Counted from the stretch's first letter, positions 45,113-53,970 are shown. The stretch: DNA of 64,000 bases from Polaribacter sp. SA4-12 (GCF_002163675.1 NZ_CP019334.1:1312001-1376000); one strand, 5' to 3'. Notes: generated by a model from the sequence alone, not told the origin. Numbers and translations: made by a program.

Positions 45113-45838
45113 CTAAGTCAAATCACAATACCAAAAACTTGTATCGTGGCTTGCATCTTCTTTTTTAGCTTGATAACAATTGTCATCATCATTGTCATGC
45201 AAAGTGTATGAACGAAGCGTTTTTTCGCCTACAGTAAAATCAATTGGATTCTTAAAAATAGGCCCATCAAAAACAAAGGTGTGAAACTCACCATTTTCCC
45301 CACAAACATCTACATTTTCTGGTAAGTCTTTTATAAATTGTTCATCTATAACCCTACCTACAAACTCCTCGCCTAACAACTTTGCATTTACACAAACAGT
45401 AATTGCTTTAAAACCTAAGTCTAAAAATTCTTGTAATATTTCTTTTGTATCTCTTTTCCAAAGCGGATACACGCCTTTAATATTTACTTCTGCTAATTTG
45501 GTTTCTCTGTATGCTTTTAAATCTTCCAGAAAAATATCACCAAAAATAGTATGAGAATATTCTTTTTCAACCAAAGAATCCATGGCTTCTTTCATGATTT
45601 CAGAATACAAACTCATGGTAACATCCGCAGGAAACTCAATCGTTTTTAAGTTGATTCCAATAGATTCAGCTTGCTTAAATAACAACTCATTTCTAAGACC
45701 ATGCATAGAAACTCTATTAAAATCTTTGTTTACAGTGGTGACTAATAAATCTACATTATAATCAGCATCTTGTAAAATTTTATAAAGTGCCAATGCAGAA
45801 TCCTTACCAGAACTCCAATTAAAATACGTTTTTTTCAT
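45113..45838 (-). CDS. Dph6-related ATP pyrophosphatase
   Basis: 241 residues. PP-loop motif FNWSSGKDSALALYKIL at the start; then SMHGLRNELL, TIFGDIFLEDLKAYRE, YPLWKRDT and GENGEFHTFVFDGPIF. These are the marks of the Dph6/diphthine--ammonia ligase family (PF01902). Bacteria lack diphthamide, so the true reaction here is some other ATP-dependent amidation or is unknown. A terminator separates it from rimO upstream. Confidence 0.9.
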   Translation of the reverse strand: MKKTYFNWSSGKDSALALYKILQDADYNVDLLVTTVNKDFNRVSMHGLRNELLFKQAESIGINLKTIEFPADVTMSLYSEIMKEAMDSLVEKEYSHTIFGDIFLEDLKAYRETKLAEVNIKGVYPLWKRDTKEILQEFLDLGFKAITVCVNAKLLGEEFVGRVIDEQFIKDLPENVDVCGENGEFHTFVFDGPIFKNPIDFTVGEKTLRSYTLHDNDDDNCYQAKKEDASHDTSFWYCDLT

Positions 45839-45855
45839 AACAACAATTTGTATAA

Positions 45856-45882
45856 AAAAATCCTACTTAAAGCAGGATTTTT
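45856..45882 (-). terminator. Intrinsic terminator after rimO
   Basis: AAAAATCCT (45856-45864) with AGGATTTTT (45874-45882), plus a partly paired inner part; on the reverse strand a T-run follows. It lies 7 bases past the rimO stop. Confidence 0.8.
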
Positions 45883-45888
45883 AATTAT

Positions 45889-47241
45889 TTATTTTCTTTT
45901 CTGATTTAAAGGAATTGGCTTTTCTTGTTTCACAACTGGCGTTCCATATAAATCGTAATCTCCAGCTTCATGAATCTCAATATCGATAAACTCACCTACT
46001 TTAATATAATGTTCTTTAGCATCTACAATAACATCATTATCTACATCTGGTGAATCAGATTCTGTTCTTCCGTAGAAAAACTCTCCGTCCTTTCTATCAA
46101 ACAAGCATCTAAAAGTCTTACCTACTTTTGCTTGATTCAATTCCCAAGAAATTTGAGATTGAATTTCCATAATTTCATTTACTCTCTGAAACTTAACTTC
46201 TGCAGGTACATCATCTTCTAAAACATACGCTCCAGTATTTTCTTCATGAGAATATTCGAAAGCGCCCATACGTTCAAAACGCATTTCTTCTACCCAATCT
46301 TTTAATTCTTGAAACATTTCTTCTGTTTCTCCAGGATACCCAACAATTAGCGTAGTTCTAATTGCCATTTCTGGCACTGTTTCTCTAAATTTATGAATTA
46401 ACGCAGTCGTTTTCTCATGCGTTGTACCACGTTTCATAGATTTTAACAACTCAGTATTAATGTGTTGTAAAGGAATATCTAAATAGTTACATACTTTAGG
46501 CTCACGCTTCATCACTTCTAAAACATCCATTGGAAAACCTGTAGGAAAAGCATAATGCATACGAATCCATTCAATTCCTTCAACCTTTGCCAACGCTTCA
46601 AGTAAATCTGCTAGAGACCTTTTCTTGTAAATATCTAATCCGTAATACGTTAAATCTTGTGCGATTAACATTACTTCTTTAATTCCTTTTGCTGCTAATT
46701 TTGTTGCTTCAGTAACAATATCTTCAATCGGAGTAGAAACATGTTTCCCTCTCATTAAAGGAATTGCACAAAATGAACAAGGTCTATCACAACCTTCTGC
46801 AATTTTTAAATATGCATAATGTTTTGGTGTTGTTGTTAAACGCTCACCAATTAATTCGTGCTTATAATCTGCTTCTAATGCTTGTAATAAGTTTGGTAAA
46901 TCGTGCGTACCAAAATACTGATCTACGTTTGTAATCTCTTTTTCTAAATCTGGTTTATAACGTTCACTTAAACAACCAGAAACAAAAACTTTATCAATTT
47001 CACCTGCTTCTTTTCTTTTCGCATAATGCAAAATAGTATCAATAGATTCTTCTTTTGCTTTACCAATAAATCCACAAGTATTGATTACAACAATGTTACC
47101 ATCATCTTCTGGATCTTCATGAACCACCTCTTTTCCATTGGCTTTTAATTGTCCCATTAAAACTTCTGAATCGTAAATGTTCTTAGAACAACCTAAAGTA
47201 ACAACGTTAATTTTATTTTTTTTGATGGTTTTTGTACGCAT
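45889..47241 (-). CDS. rimO: Ribosomal protein S12 methylthiotransferase
   Basis: 450 residues. N-terminal MTTase domain VVTLGCSKNIYDSEVLMGQL is the hallmark (short: TLGCSKNIYDSEVLM), INTCGFIGKAKEESID and VSGCLSERY give the first three cluster cysteines; radical-SAM motif AEGCDRPCSFCAIPLMRG gives CxxxCxxC; a C-terminal TRAM domain follows. LGCSKN distinguishes RimO from MiaB. It adds a methylthio group to Asp of ribosomal protein S12. It has its own promoter (47264-47271). Confidence 0.95.
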   Translation of the reverse strand: MRTKTIKKNKINVVTLGCSKNIYDSEVLMGQLKANGKEVVHEDPEDDGNIVVINTCGFIGKAKEESIDTILHYAKRKEAGEIDKVFVSGCLSERYKPDLEKEITNVDQYFGTHDLPNLLQALEADYKHELIGERLTTTPKHYAYLKIAEGCDRPCSFCAIPLMRGKHVSTPIEDIVTEATKLAAKGIKEVMLIAQDLTYYGLDIYKKRSLADLLEALAKVEGIEWIRMHYAFPTGFPMDVLEVMKREPKVCNYLDIPLQHINTELLKSMKRGTTHEKTTALIHKFRETVPEMAIRTTLIVGYPGETEEMFQELKDWVEEMRFERMGAFEYSHEENTGAYVLEDDVPAEVKFQRVNEIMEIQSQISWELNQAKVGKTFRCLFDRKDGEFFYGRTESDSPDVDNDVIVDAKEHYIKVGEFIDIEIHEAGDYDLYGTPVVKQEKPIPLNQKRK

Positions 47242-47263
47242 GATATAGTGTTTTAAGCGGATG

Positions 47264-47271
47264 CAAAAATA
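47264..47271 (-). promoter_or_regulatory. -7 promoter box (TATTTTTG) for rimO
   Basis: On the reverse strand TATTTTTG, 22 bases before the rimO ATG. No clear -33 box. Confidence 0.55.
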
Positions 47272-47299
47272 GTTCTTTTAAAATGAATAAAAATTATTT

Positions 47300-48946
47300 C
47301 TATTGATAGTTTTCAGGCATTTTTCTTGCTTTGGTTAATTGTTCAAAGGCATAACCAATTTCTAATAATTTTCTTTCAGAAAAAGGTTGCCCAATAAAAG
47401 TTAAACTTACTGGTTCTCCAGACTCCTTATATCCCATAGGAACCGTTAATGTTGGGTGTTTTGACACAGCTGCAATACCAGAATGATAATTATTAATCGA
47501 CAAAATTGCGTCTAGTTTATCGTTCTTTAAAGCTTGTAAATATTTTTCTCCTTCTAATTTTAAAGTAACTTTTACAATTTCTAGTTGTTCTAATGTTGTT
47601 GAATCTTTTACAATCCCGTCAAACAATTGTTGGCCATAAGGCGCTCTTAAAATAGAATCTTTTTTATTAAAATCAATAATATCACTTACACTTTTTAGAT
47701 GAATAGCTGTATCTGTATTGTTTGATAAATACTTAGGCAAATCGTGTTTCATATCAATATTTAATAATGTAAGAAAACCATCAAAAGTAATTTCTGGCGG
47801 TGTAATTTCAACTATTTCTGCTCCGGCTTTTTTTATTTTTTCAATGGTAGAAGCATAAATAGAGTCTGTTAATAAAGGTTTTAAAACTCCTATTCTCGTT
47901 TTTACAAAATTAAATTCATAGGCATCAAATAGATTAAAATCATATTTATTTTTTATTGATTTAGAATCCTCTTTATCATAACCTAACATTGCATCTAAAA
48001 AAATGGCATTATCTATAACGTTTTTTGTCATTGGCCCTGGAGTATCTAATGTTGAAGAAATTGGAACAATACCACTTCTACTTAAAACACCAATTGTTGG
48101 TTTTAAACCCACAACTGAATTCTGACTTGAAGGTGATGTTATAGAACCTGATGTTTCTGTACCAACAGCAGCTACAGCATAATTAGTTGCCACTGCAACG
48201 CCACTTCCTGCAGAACTGCCTCCTGTTTCAAATATTTTTCTTCCATATGGATTTAAGGTTTGGCCACCAATAGCAGAATATCCTAAAGGACAACCAGAAC
48301 AGAAAAAATAGGCCCATTCACTTAAATTAACTTTCCCTAGAATTAAGGCGCCATTTTCTTTTAGCTTTTTTACGATAAAAGCATCTTCTGTATTCTTATT
48401 TTCTGCTAAAGCAATTGCTCCTGCAGTTGTAGGCATTTCTTTGGTATTAATATTATCTTTTAACAAAATTGGCATTCCGTACACTGAATAATCAGACGAT
48501 AACTCCTTTAAATTTTTATCTTTTTCTCTTGCTTCTATAACAACATTCGGGTTCAATGCAATAATGGCATTTAAAGATTTAATGCTATCGCTTTCAAATT
48601 TTCTAATTCTATATAAATAAAAAAGTGTGAGTTTCTCATACGAAAGCTTTCCTTTTTTTATACTTTTTTGAAGCGTAGGAATATCTTGTTCTAAAATTAA
48701 AGGCTTTAAGCTCGTATAACTTTCTTCTGAAAAAGAAGCTAAATCTTTTTCAAAAGGCTTAAAAACGGCATTCATATCTAAATACTTAGACTGAATTAAT
48801 TTAAATTGCATTCTAACCTTTTCATGATCTTGCTGCATTTCTAATGCTGAAGTTTCATCATATTTTTTAAAAAAAACGGTTGCTTTTTTCTCATTACAAG
48901 CCATTAAAAAGAAAAGCGAACACCCTAATAAAAGTAATTTTTTCAT
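47300..48946 (-). CDS. Amidase-signature family protein, lipoprotein
   Basis: 548 residues from the ATG at 48946. Lipobox [11 protein letters not shown]. Amidase signature (PF01425): catalytic Lys in [17 protein letters not shown], the Gly/Ser stretch [14 protein letters not shown], and [19 protein letters not shown] with the cis-Ser and nucleophile Ser; GLVSRSGI-like [10 protein letters not shown] follows. It hydrolyses an amide bond of unknown origin, in the periplasm. A longer frame starting at TTG 48967 overlaps the -7 box TATATTTG at 48965-48972 and is rejected. Confidence 0.9.
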   Translation of the reverse strand: MKKLLLLGCSLFFLMACNEKKATVFFKKYDETSALEMQQDHEKVRMQFKLIQSKYLDMNAVFKPFEKDLASFSEESYTSLKPLILEQDIPTLQKSIKKGKLSYEKLTLFYLYRIRKFESDSIKSLNAIIALNPNVVIEAREKDKNLKELSSDYSVYGMPILLKDNINTKEMPTTAGAIALAENKNTEDAFIVKKLKENGALILGKVNLSEWAYFFCSGCPLGYSAIGGQTLNPYGRKIFETGGSSAGSGVAVATNYAVAAVGTETSGSITSPSSQNSVVGLKPTIGVLSRSGIVPISSTLDTPGPMTKNVIDNAIFLDAMLGYDKEDSKSIKNKYDFNLFDAYEFNFVKTRIGVLKPLLTDSIYASTIEKIKKAGAEIVEITPPEITFDGFLTLLNIDMKHDLPKYLSNNTDTAIHLKSVSDIIDFNKKDSILRAPYGQQLFDGIVKDSTTLEQLEIVKVTLKLEGEKYLQALKNDKLDAILSINNYHSGIAAVSKHPTLTVPMGYKESGEPVSLTFIGQPFSERKLLEIGYAFEQLTKARKMPENYQ

Positions 48947-48964
48947 TATATTCCATTTAGTATC

Positions 48965-48972
48965 CAAATATA
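48965..48972 (-). promoter_or_regulatory. -7 promoter box (TATATTTG) for the amidase
   Basis: Exact TAnnTTTG on the reverse strand, 18 bases before the ATG at 48946. Confidence 0.55.
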
Positions 48973-49026
48973 ATGTTTTAAACCTTTTGCAAAAAGAGAA
49001 GTCTTAAGCTACATAATATCTTATAA

Positions 49027-50112
49027 ATGAATTCAACCAAAGTCTATTCGTTATTACTTTTATTTTTATTCACGTTTTCTTTTTGCTCAAAAAAAGATGT
49101 TGATTCAGATATGCTTGATGAAAACCTAACAGAGGAGACTTATTTTCCGCCATTAAATTCTTCGGAATGGGAAACAAAATCAATAGCAGCTTTAAATTGG
49201 AATGAAAATCAATTGCAACCTTTACTCGATTTTCTAGAAGAAAAAAACACCAAAAGTTTTATGATTCTTTACAACGGTAAAATTGTGGTTGAAGAATATT
49301 TTAACAATCATACCGCTACCGCTTCTTGGTATTGGGCAAGTGCAGGTAAAACATTAACAGCAACCGTTTCTGGCATTGCACAAGATGAAAACTTATTGAA
49401 TATAAATGATAAAGTTTCTGATTATTTAGGAACTGGTTGGACAAGCACTTCTCTTGAAAAAGAAAACCAAATTACCTGTAAAAACCTATTATCGATGACT
49501 TCTGGTTTAGATGATAGTTTGGGTGATGACGTTTCTCCTGAAAACTTAAAATACGTTGCAGACGCAGAAAATCGTTGGGCATATCATAATGTATATGTAA
49601 AAATGCAAGATGTTGTTGCAAACGCAAGCAAAACCACTTTTACAAATTATTTTAACACCAAGTTAAAAGACAAAATAGGAATGTCTGGTCTTTGGACAAA
49701 TGTTAACGATTTAAGTGTTTATTGGAGCAACACAAGAAGTATGGCACGTTTTGGTTTGTTAATTTCTGCGGATGGAAAATGGGAAGACACACAAATTGTT
49801 TCTGAATCTTTTTTAAACGAAGCAACAAATACCTCTCAAACTATTAATAAAGCGTATGGTTATTTGTGGTGGTTAAACGGAAAAGAGAGCTATCATTTAC
49901 CTGCAACACAAGCTCAATTTAATGGTAAATTAATACCAAATGCACCTAATGATCTTTTTGCTGCTTTGGGTAAAAACGACCAAAAAATATATGTTGTTCC
50001 TTCTAAAAAATTAGTAATTATTAGAATGGGAGCATCTGCTGAAAATTCCAATTTTGCATTGTCTAATTTTGATGATGATTTATGGGCGAAAATAAATGCG
50101 GTAATTGATTAG
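49027..50112 (+). CDS. Serine hydrolase of the class C beta-lactamase family, lipoprotein
   Basis: 361 residues. Lipobox FTFSFCSKKD. Catalytic SxxK is SAGK with S105 and K108 (WYWASAGKTL); the second motif Y-x-N is YHNVY; NLLSMTSGLDD is typical of the family, as is GYLWWLNG. It belongs to PF00144 (penicillin-binding/beta-lactamase/esterase type). It probably acts on peptidoglycan-derived peptides or esters in the periplasm; true beta-lactamase activity is not implied. It is the last ordinary gene before the accessory region. Confidence 0.88.
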   Translation: MNSTKVYSLLLLFLFTFSFCSKKDVDSDMLDENLTEETYFPPLNSSEWETKSIAALNWNENQLQPLLDFLEEKNTKSFMILYNGKIVVEEYFNNHTATASWYWASAGKTLTATVSGIAQDENLLNINDKVSDYLGTGWTSTSLEKENQITCKNLLSMTSGLDDSLGDDVSPENLKYVADAENRWAYHNVYVKMQDVVANASKTTFTNYFNTKLKDKIGMSGLWTNVNDLSVYWSNTRSMARFGLLISADGKWEDTQIVSESFLNEATNTSQTINKAYGYLWWLNGKESYHLPATQAQFNGKLIPNAPNDLFAALGKNDQKIYVVPSKKLVIIRMGASAENSNFALSNFDDDLWAKINAVID

Positions 50113-50572
50113 AAACACGGTATAAAAGTGGCTTAAAAACCCTTTAAAAACACACACTATAACTACCTATAAAACAATTACTTATAAGTACCGGAATTAC
50201 ATACTGATGAAATACATGTCCGATGCTGATGAGATGTGAGTTGCATACTGATGCGATAAAAGTTTCGTCCGCATACAATTTTGAGGGCTCTTAGAAAACA
50301 TAATAAATGCCCTTTTTATTTGTGTTTAAAATAATTGTCTTTAAATACTTCTTGCTCAAGTATTTTCATTAGATTTATGGGGTTAATTCTTCTATATGCT
50401 ATGAAAGAATTCATAAACACATTTAAAATAAACACATAATTTTCTTATACTTAGTAAGAGGAGTTTATTGTTGATTTATTTAGTAGCAAGAAAGAACTTG
50501 GCTAATTTCTGATATATAGCATTATAAACGTTTGCATATTAGAATTAAGTAATTAAACTGAAACGATAAAGA
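50113..50572. other. Non-coding left edge of the accessory region
   Basis: 460 bases without a credible gene. There is a stretch of repeated TGATG/GATGA words at 50203-50253, a weak AGGGC...GCCCT stem with a T-run at 50284-50317, and a hairpin AAATACTT/AAGTATTT at 50343-50365. Nothing marks an integration site. Confidence 0.5.
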
Positions 50573-51529
50573 ATGACAATAAAAGAAGCTATTTTACAAA
50601 GTTTAAGTGATCTAAAAAGCTTGACAATTTCAAATCAAGTTTGTAAACATATAATTAAAAATAATTACTATGATTTTGGAGATGCAAAAACGCCTCCAGC
50701 AACAGTTTCCGCTTTATTAGGAGATTTTATAAGAAATGGAGATTCTCGCGTAAAAAGAGTCAAAGGAAAAAACGGAACATTTTCATATTATTTAACAAAA
50801 AACGAACCTGAAATAGGAATTGAAGTTCTGACTCAAATTGAACCTACAGTAAAAAGGATAAATAAACAGAATTCATACGCCGAAAGAGATTTACATTTAT
50901 TGTTAAGTACATATTTGAAAAGTAATAATGTTTATTCCAAAACAATATTTCATGAACAATCGAAAAATAGTAGGGATAATCATCAAAAATGGATTCATCC
51001 AGATTTAGTTGGAATAAGTTTTTTAAACCTTCAATCAAAAGCAAGTCAAACACTTTTAAAAGCTGTCAATAGAGCTGATATTTTTAAAATCACATCATAT
51101 GAGGTTAAAAAAGAAATAAACACTGATTATGAACTAAAAAAAACATTCTTTCAAGCGGTATCAAATTCAAGTTGGGCAAATTATGGTTATTTAGTTGCAT
51201 TTGAAATTGCAGATAGTTTAAATGAAGAAATGGAAAGATTAAATCAATCTTTTGGAATTGGAATAATCGAATTAAAACATAACCCATATGAAAGTAAAAT
51301 ACTCTTCCCTTCAAAATATAAAGAATTAGATTTTAAGACAATTGACAAGCTTTGTAAAATAAATTCAGATTTTGAAAAATTCATTATTCAAACTGAAAAA
51401 CTTTTAACTGCTAATGAAAAATACACAGAATCAACAGAAAAAGAACTTGATGGATTTTGTGACGATTATTTTAAAAACGATTCTGAAATTGAAAAATATT
51501 GCAAAGAAAAGAATATTCCAAATGAATAA
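50573..51529 (+). CDS. HARE-HTH plus PD-(D/E)xK nuclease-like protein (HrgA/COG2958-like)
   Basis: 318 residues. Residues 1-75 form a winged-helix like the HARE-HTH domain (TIKEAILQSL, TPPATVSALLGDFIRNG, GTFSYYL), found in DNA-modification and restriction contexts. Residues 100-260 carry a PD-(D/E)xK-type core: AERDLHLLLSTYL, then IHPDLVGI (D144), then SYEVKKEI (E177, K179). This fits HrgA/COG2958-type restriction-associated proteins. A DNA-directed defence role is inferred; no methyltransferase gene is next to it. It is the first gene of the repeat-rich block and is followed by a cassette-like spacer. Confidence 0.72.
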   Translation: MTIKEAILQSLSDLKSLTISNQVCKHIIKNNYYDFGDAKTPPATVSALLGDFIRNGDSRVKRVKGKNGTFSYYLTKNEPEIGIEVLTQIEPTVKRINKQNSYAERDLHLLLSTYLKSNNVYSKTIFHEQSKNSRDNHQKWIHPDLVGISFLNLQSKASQTLLKAVNRADIFKITSYEVKKEINTDYELKKTFFQAVSNSSWANYGYLVAFEIADSLNEEMERLNQSFGIGIIELKHNPYESKILFPSKYKELDFKTIDKLCKINSDFEKFIIQTEKLLTANEKYTESTEKELDGFCDDYFKNDSEIEKYCKEKNIPNE

Positions 51530-51582
51530 AAAATTACAGCTAACAGTATAAAATTAATTCCTAATAAAAGCCAATTTTATGA

Positions 51583-51654
51583 ACAAAAAACAAGCTAATT
51601 GTTTCAATAAAAGAACAAAGTTCTGAAATAATTATAGGAATGAAAAAACATTAA
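51583..51654 (+). pseudogene. C-terminal gene fragment, copy 1
   Basis: The frame reads TKNKLIVSIKEQSSEIIIG then MKKH-stop, preceded by an in-frame stop. Copy 2 at 53983-54099 encodes almost the same peptide ending. It is the tail of a vanished gene carried along with the duplicated spacer. The parent family is not recognised. Confidence 0.5.
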
Positions 51655-51727
51655 CCGCACTTAATAATTTGAATAAAAAACTTGTTATATAACGAGTTGC
51701 CATTCATTGGCGGAACGCACTCAAAAC
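51583..51727 (+). repeat. Spacer repeat X, copy 1
   Basis: Aligns with 54027-54170 at high identity: AATTGTTTCAATAAAAGAAC, GAATGAAAAAACATTAAC, and TTGCCATTCA are shared in order. In both copies the repeat ends shortly before a small membrane-protein gene. Confidence 0.75.
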
Positions 51728-51749
51728 TGAAACAAAAATTGAACGAAAA

Positions 51750-51935
51750 ATGAAAAAATTTTATTTTATATATTTCATAATCATTTCGAGTATTGCACTT
51801 ATGATTTATAATATTTCTGAACTTGATTTTAATAATTTAAAAAAAGGACCTTTTGCGGGAATTGTTTCAAATGTGCTTTTGATTTTAGCAATGTTAATTA
51901 CAATTAGAGATATAAAGAAAAAAGAAAATAAATAA
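51750..51935 (+). CDS. Small two-helix membrane protein, unknown function (cassette copy 1)
   Basis: 61 residues: helix one at about 3-21 (FYFIYFIIISSIALMIY), a short polar link (SELDFNNLKKG), helix two at about 35-52 and a KKKENK tail. Its flanks (repeat X before, repeat Y after) are the same as those of the 91-residue gene at 54179-54454, but the two proteins are only loosely alike. This is the pattern of a swapped cassette. No known family. Confidence 0.6.
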   Translation: MKKFYFIYFIIISSIALMIYNISELDFNNLKKGPFAGIVSNVLLILAMLITIRDIKKKENK

Positions 51936-51942
51936 TCAGAAT

Positions 51943-52040
51943 TTTAGCAAGTTTCGGAATTGTTTACTCAATCGGAATTGAAAAAATATTGCGGAATAAA
52001 ATGCAAACCAAATTTACTCAAATGCAGAAAATCGGGAAAT
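51943..52040 (+). repeat. Spacer repeat Y, copy 1
   Basis: TTTAGCAAGTT, CGGAATT, ACTCAATC, GAATTGAAAAA and TTACTCAAATG occur here and in the same order at 54473-54565, right after the other small membrane-protein gene. Confidence 0.7.
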
Positions 52041-52088
52041 CGGGAAATCGAATTTTGTTGAAATAATAACAATCTGAAAACAAATAAA
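52010..52088 (+). repeat. Spacer repeat T, copy 1
   Basis: ATTTACTCAAA, GAAAAT, AATAATAACAA and CTGAAAA recur in the same order at 52237-52308. Each copy ends in an ATG context. Contains an 8-bp tandem duplication CGGGAAAT at about 52032. Confidence 0.6.
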
Positions 52089-52190
52089 ATGAAAAAATAT
52101 TTTAAAAAAGTTTTAATAATAGTTGTTGTGCTGTTTTTAATAGAAATAAGTTACTATTTTTTTAAAGGAACTTTTTTTCCATTTACTTAA
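52089..52190 (+). CDS. Very small membrane protein, 33 residues, unknown function
   Basis: Starts MKKYFKKV, then a single hydrophobic helix (LIIVVVLFLIEISYYFF) and ends FFPFT. The Lys-rich start and single helix are like those of small toxins or subunit-like peptides, but AT-rich DNA can produce this by chance. It is flanked by the two copies of repeat T, the same layout as the other small genes here, which supports it being real. Confidence 0.45.
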   Translation: MKKYFKKVLIIVVVLFLIEISYYFFKGTFFPFT

Positions 52191-52236
52191 AACTAACATA
52201 AATATTAATTGAGAATATAAGAATTTGATACTAAAC

Positions 52237-52308
52237 GAATTTACTCAAACGTAGAAAATAGTAAAACGAAATTTTGCGGAATAATAACAAACTGAAAAAA
52301 CAACGAAA
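52237..52308 (+). repeat. Spacer repeat T, copy 2
   Basis: Second copy of the element described at 52010-52088; it runs directly into the large palindrome before the SIR2 gene. Confidence 0.6.
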
Positions 52309-52309
52309 T

Positions 52310-52447
52310 GGCAACACCGTGTATAAAAAATTGCTAAGTTAGTGCTTTACCAAAGGTAGTTACATTTTTGCACACTTTGATTTTCCGGTGGAAAATCCTC
52401 GCGCACAAAACCGCAACTTTCCATAACACAAATACGTTGTACCTCAT
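52310..52447. repeat. Large imperfect palindrome, attC-like
   Basis: About 138 bases. Perfect core GATTTTCC-GGT-GGAAAATC (52379-52397); the arms continue to pair with gaps (GTAACTACC-like against GCAACTTTCC), and the outer ends GGCAACACCGTGTATAA and AATACGTTGTACC are also roughly complementary. Size, imperfect pairing and a GTTG-type outer end recall integron attC sites, but the strict GTTRRRY core is not met and no integrase is in the window. Confidence 0.5.
52434..52447 (+). repeat. Left arm of the inverted repeat bracketing the SIR2 gene
   Basis: GTTGTACCTC (52436-52445) is the exact reverse complement of 53961-53970, just after the stop codon; with one mismatch the match extends through TTA on the outer side. 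Confidence 0.65.
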
Positions 52448-52459
52448 TAAATCCAAACT

Positions 52460-53959
52460 ATGCTAATAGATGACCTTTTAAAAAAAATTGACATTAATGA
52501 TGGACACAGAGGACATTACACATTTGAAACATTCATACTTAATCTTCTAAAAGTACATCTTGAAAAAACAAACAAACCTTTTATATCTCAACCGAGAAGA
52601 ATTGGATTTGATGCATACGCACCACTAGGAATCGAAGAAATAATAGATGCAACACAAATTGAAATAAAATTTAATTTAGAAAGAATTTCACCACTTCGAT
52701 TAATTGACCATATAATTCGTGTTCAATCGAAAATACAGGAAAAAGAACCTTTCTCTAATTTATTATTTATAACATCTAGCCCAATATCAGCGAAATTCAG
52801 GGATTTTCTTACTCGTCGTTTTAAGGAACACAAGCTATCATTCAAAATATTTTTTTGGGGTCCAGAAGAAATTAATAAAATTGTCGCTAAAAACAGAAAA
52901 GAAGCTAATAAAATTGCGAATAACCTTTTTTCATTAAGAATCGAATCTGCTGTAGTTCAAAGTTCTAAAGACTGGAAGAAAGAACGTCAAGAAAAAATTG
53001 AATTATTAAATAGATTATATAAAAAGGGACAATTCTCTTTCTTTTTAGGAGCAGGCGTTTCAAGTAGCGCAGGAATGCCAGATTGGAATACATTACTAAA
53101 CTCTCTCTTTGTAACTTACTTGACGAATGAATTCGATAACGAATCAAAAATTATGGATTCTGACATTAATCAAATTGTGAATAGACTAAATGAAATTGAT
53201 GAGCCTTCAGCTTTAATGGCTGCAAGATATTTAAGAAAAGGCTTAGATAATAGAAACACAGAATCTGAGGAGTTTACAAAAACAATAACGAAAAATCTTT
53301 ACAAACTGCGAGATGAAAATAAAAGACTTGACTCAGAGTTAATAAAGTCAATTGTGGAAATGTGTATGCCACTAAGAACAGGTGCAAAAATTAAATCAGT
53401 AGTAACTTATAATTTTGACGACCTTATAGAAAGACAGTTAGAATCTCAATCCATTCAACATCACAGTATATATACTGACAATGATTTCATTGACCCTGAT
53501 GAATTACCTGTTTTTCACGTTCACGGATTTTTACCTAAAAAAACAGAAACTTATGAATCATTAGACAAAAGCACTTTAGTTTTTTCAGAGGAAGGATATC
53601 ACTTAATTTATTCAGATTCCTATCATTGGTCTAATTTAGTTCAACTATCAAATTTGAGAGATAATAATTGTCTAATGGTTGGCTTATCAATGACAGATCC
53701 TAATTTGAGAAGACTACTAGACATTGCATCGAGAAATAGTGACAAAACACGTCACTTTGCATTTATGAAACGTCTTACTGTTGATAGTTTTACTCATATC
53801 AAAGAAAAGCAAGTAATTGACAATATTGATGGAGCTAAAAAATTCTTAGATAGACACCATAACCTAAATGAGGAAATTATGAGAGAATTAGGTGTTTCTA
53901 TAATTTGGTATACCGATTACGATGAAATACCTAAAATGTTGAGAGAAATTAAAAAATAA
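52460..53959 (+). CDS. Nuclease-like (PD-(D/E)xK) domain fused to a SIR2 NADase-like domain
   Basis: 499 residues, no signal peptide. Residues 1-160 look like an Mrr/PD-(D/E)xK nuclease: RRIGFDAYAP (D51) and QIEIKF (E68, K70), followed by helices. Residues 175-499 form a SIR2-type domain: FFLGAGVSSSAGMPDW (197-209), VVTYNFDDLIE with N318, FHVHGFLPK with H355, and CLMVGLSMTDPNLRRLL near 404-420. In bacterial defence proteins this SIR2 type degrades NAD+ to stop phage growth. The fusion of a nuclease-like half suggests a one-gene defence system that senses or cuts DNA and uses NAD+ loss as effector. This role is inferred. The gene is bracketed by a 10-bp inverted repeat and stands between cassette-like spacers. 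Confidence 0.8.
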   Translation: MLIDDLLKKIDINDGHRGHYTFETFILNLLKVHLEKTNKPFISQPRRIGFDAYAPLGIEEIIDATQIEIKFNLERISPLRLIDHIIRVQSKIQEKEPFSNLLFITSSPISAKFRDFLTRRFKEHKLSFKIFFWGPEEINKIVAKNRKEANKIANNLFSLRIESAVVQSSKDWKKERQEKIELLNRLYKKGQFSFFLGAGVSSSAGMPDWNTLLNSLFVTYLTNEFDNESKIMDSDINQIVNRLNEIDEPSALMAARYLRKGLDNRNTESEEFTKTITKNLYKLRDENKRLDSELIKSIVEMCMPLRTGAKIKSVVTYNFDDLIERQLESQSIQHHSIYTDNDFIDPDELPVFHVHGFLPKKTETYESLDKSTLVFSEEGYHLIYSDSYHWSNLVQLSNLRDNNCLMVGLSMTDPNLRRLLDIASRNSDKTRHFAFMKRLTVDSFTHIKEKQVIDNIDGAKKFLDRHHNLNEEIMRELGVSIIWYTDYDEIPKMLREIKK

Positions 53960-53960
53960 C

Positions 53961-53970
53961 GAGGTACAAC
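53961..53970 (-). repeat. Right arm of the inverted repeat bracketing the SIR2 gene
   Basis: GAGGTACAAC, directly after the SIR2 stop codon, mirrors 52436-52445. It is followed by AACGTTATAAAAA, similar to the left ends of the other spacers. Confidence 0.65.

Noticed and set aside
48947..48967. Longer start for the amidase at TTG 48967 (similar cases at 30919, 41266, 58016 and 56682)
   Set aside because: The extensions overlap or precede -7 boxes or add residues before a signal peptide or family start; the downstream ATG fits better.
49027..50112. Antibiotic-resistance beta-lactamase
   Set aside because: The SAGK and YxN motifs define the broad PF00144 family of serine hydrolases; nothing marks it as a true beta-lactamase.
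52460..53959. SIR2-APAZ/short Argonaute or Thoeris system
   Set aside because: No Argonaute, APAZ, SLOG or TIR region is present in this protein or beside it.
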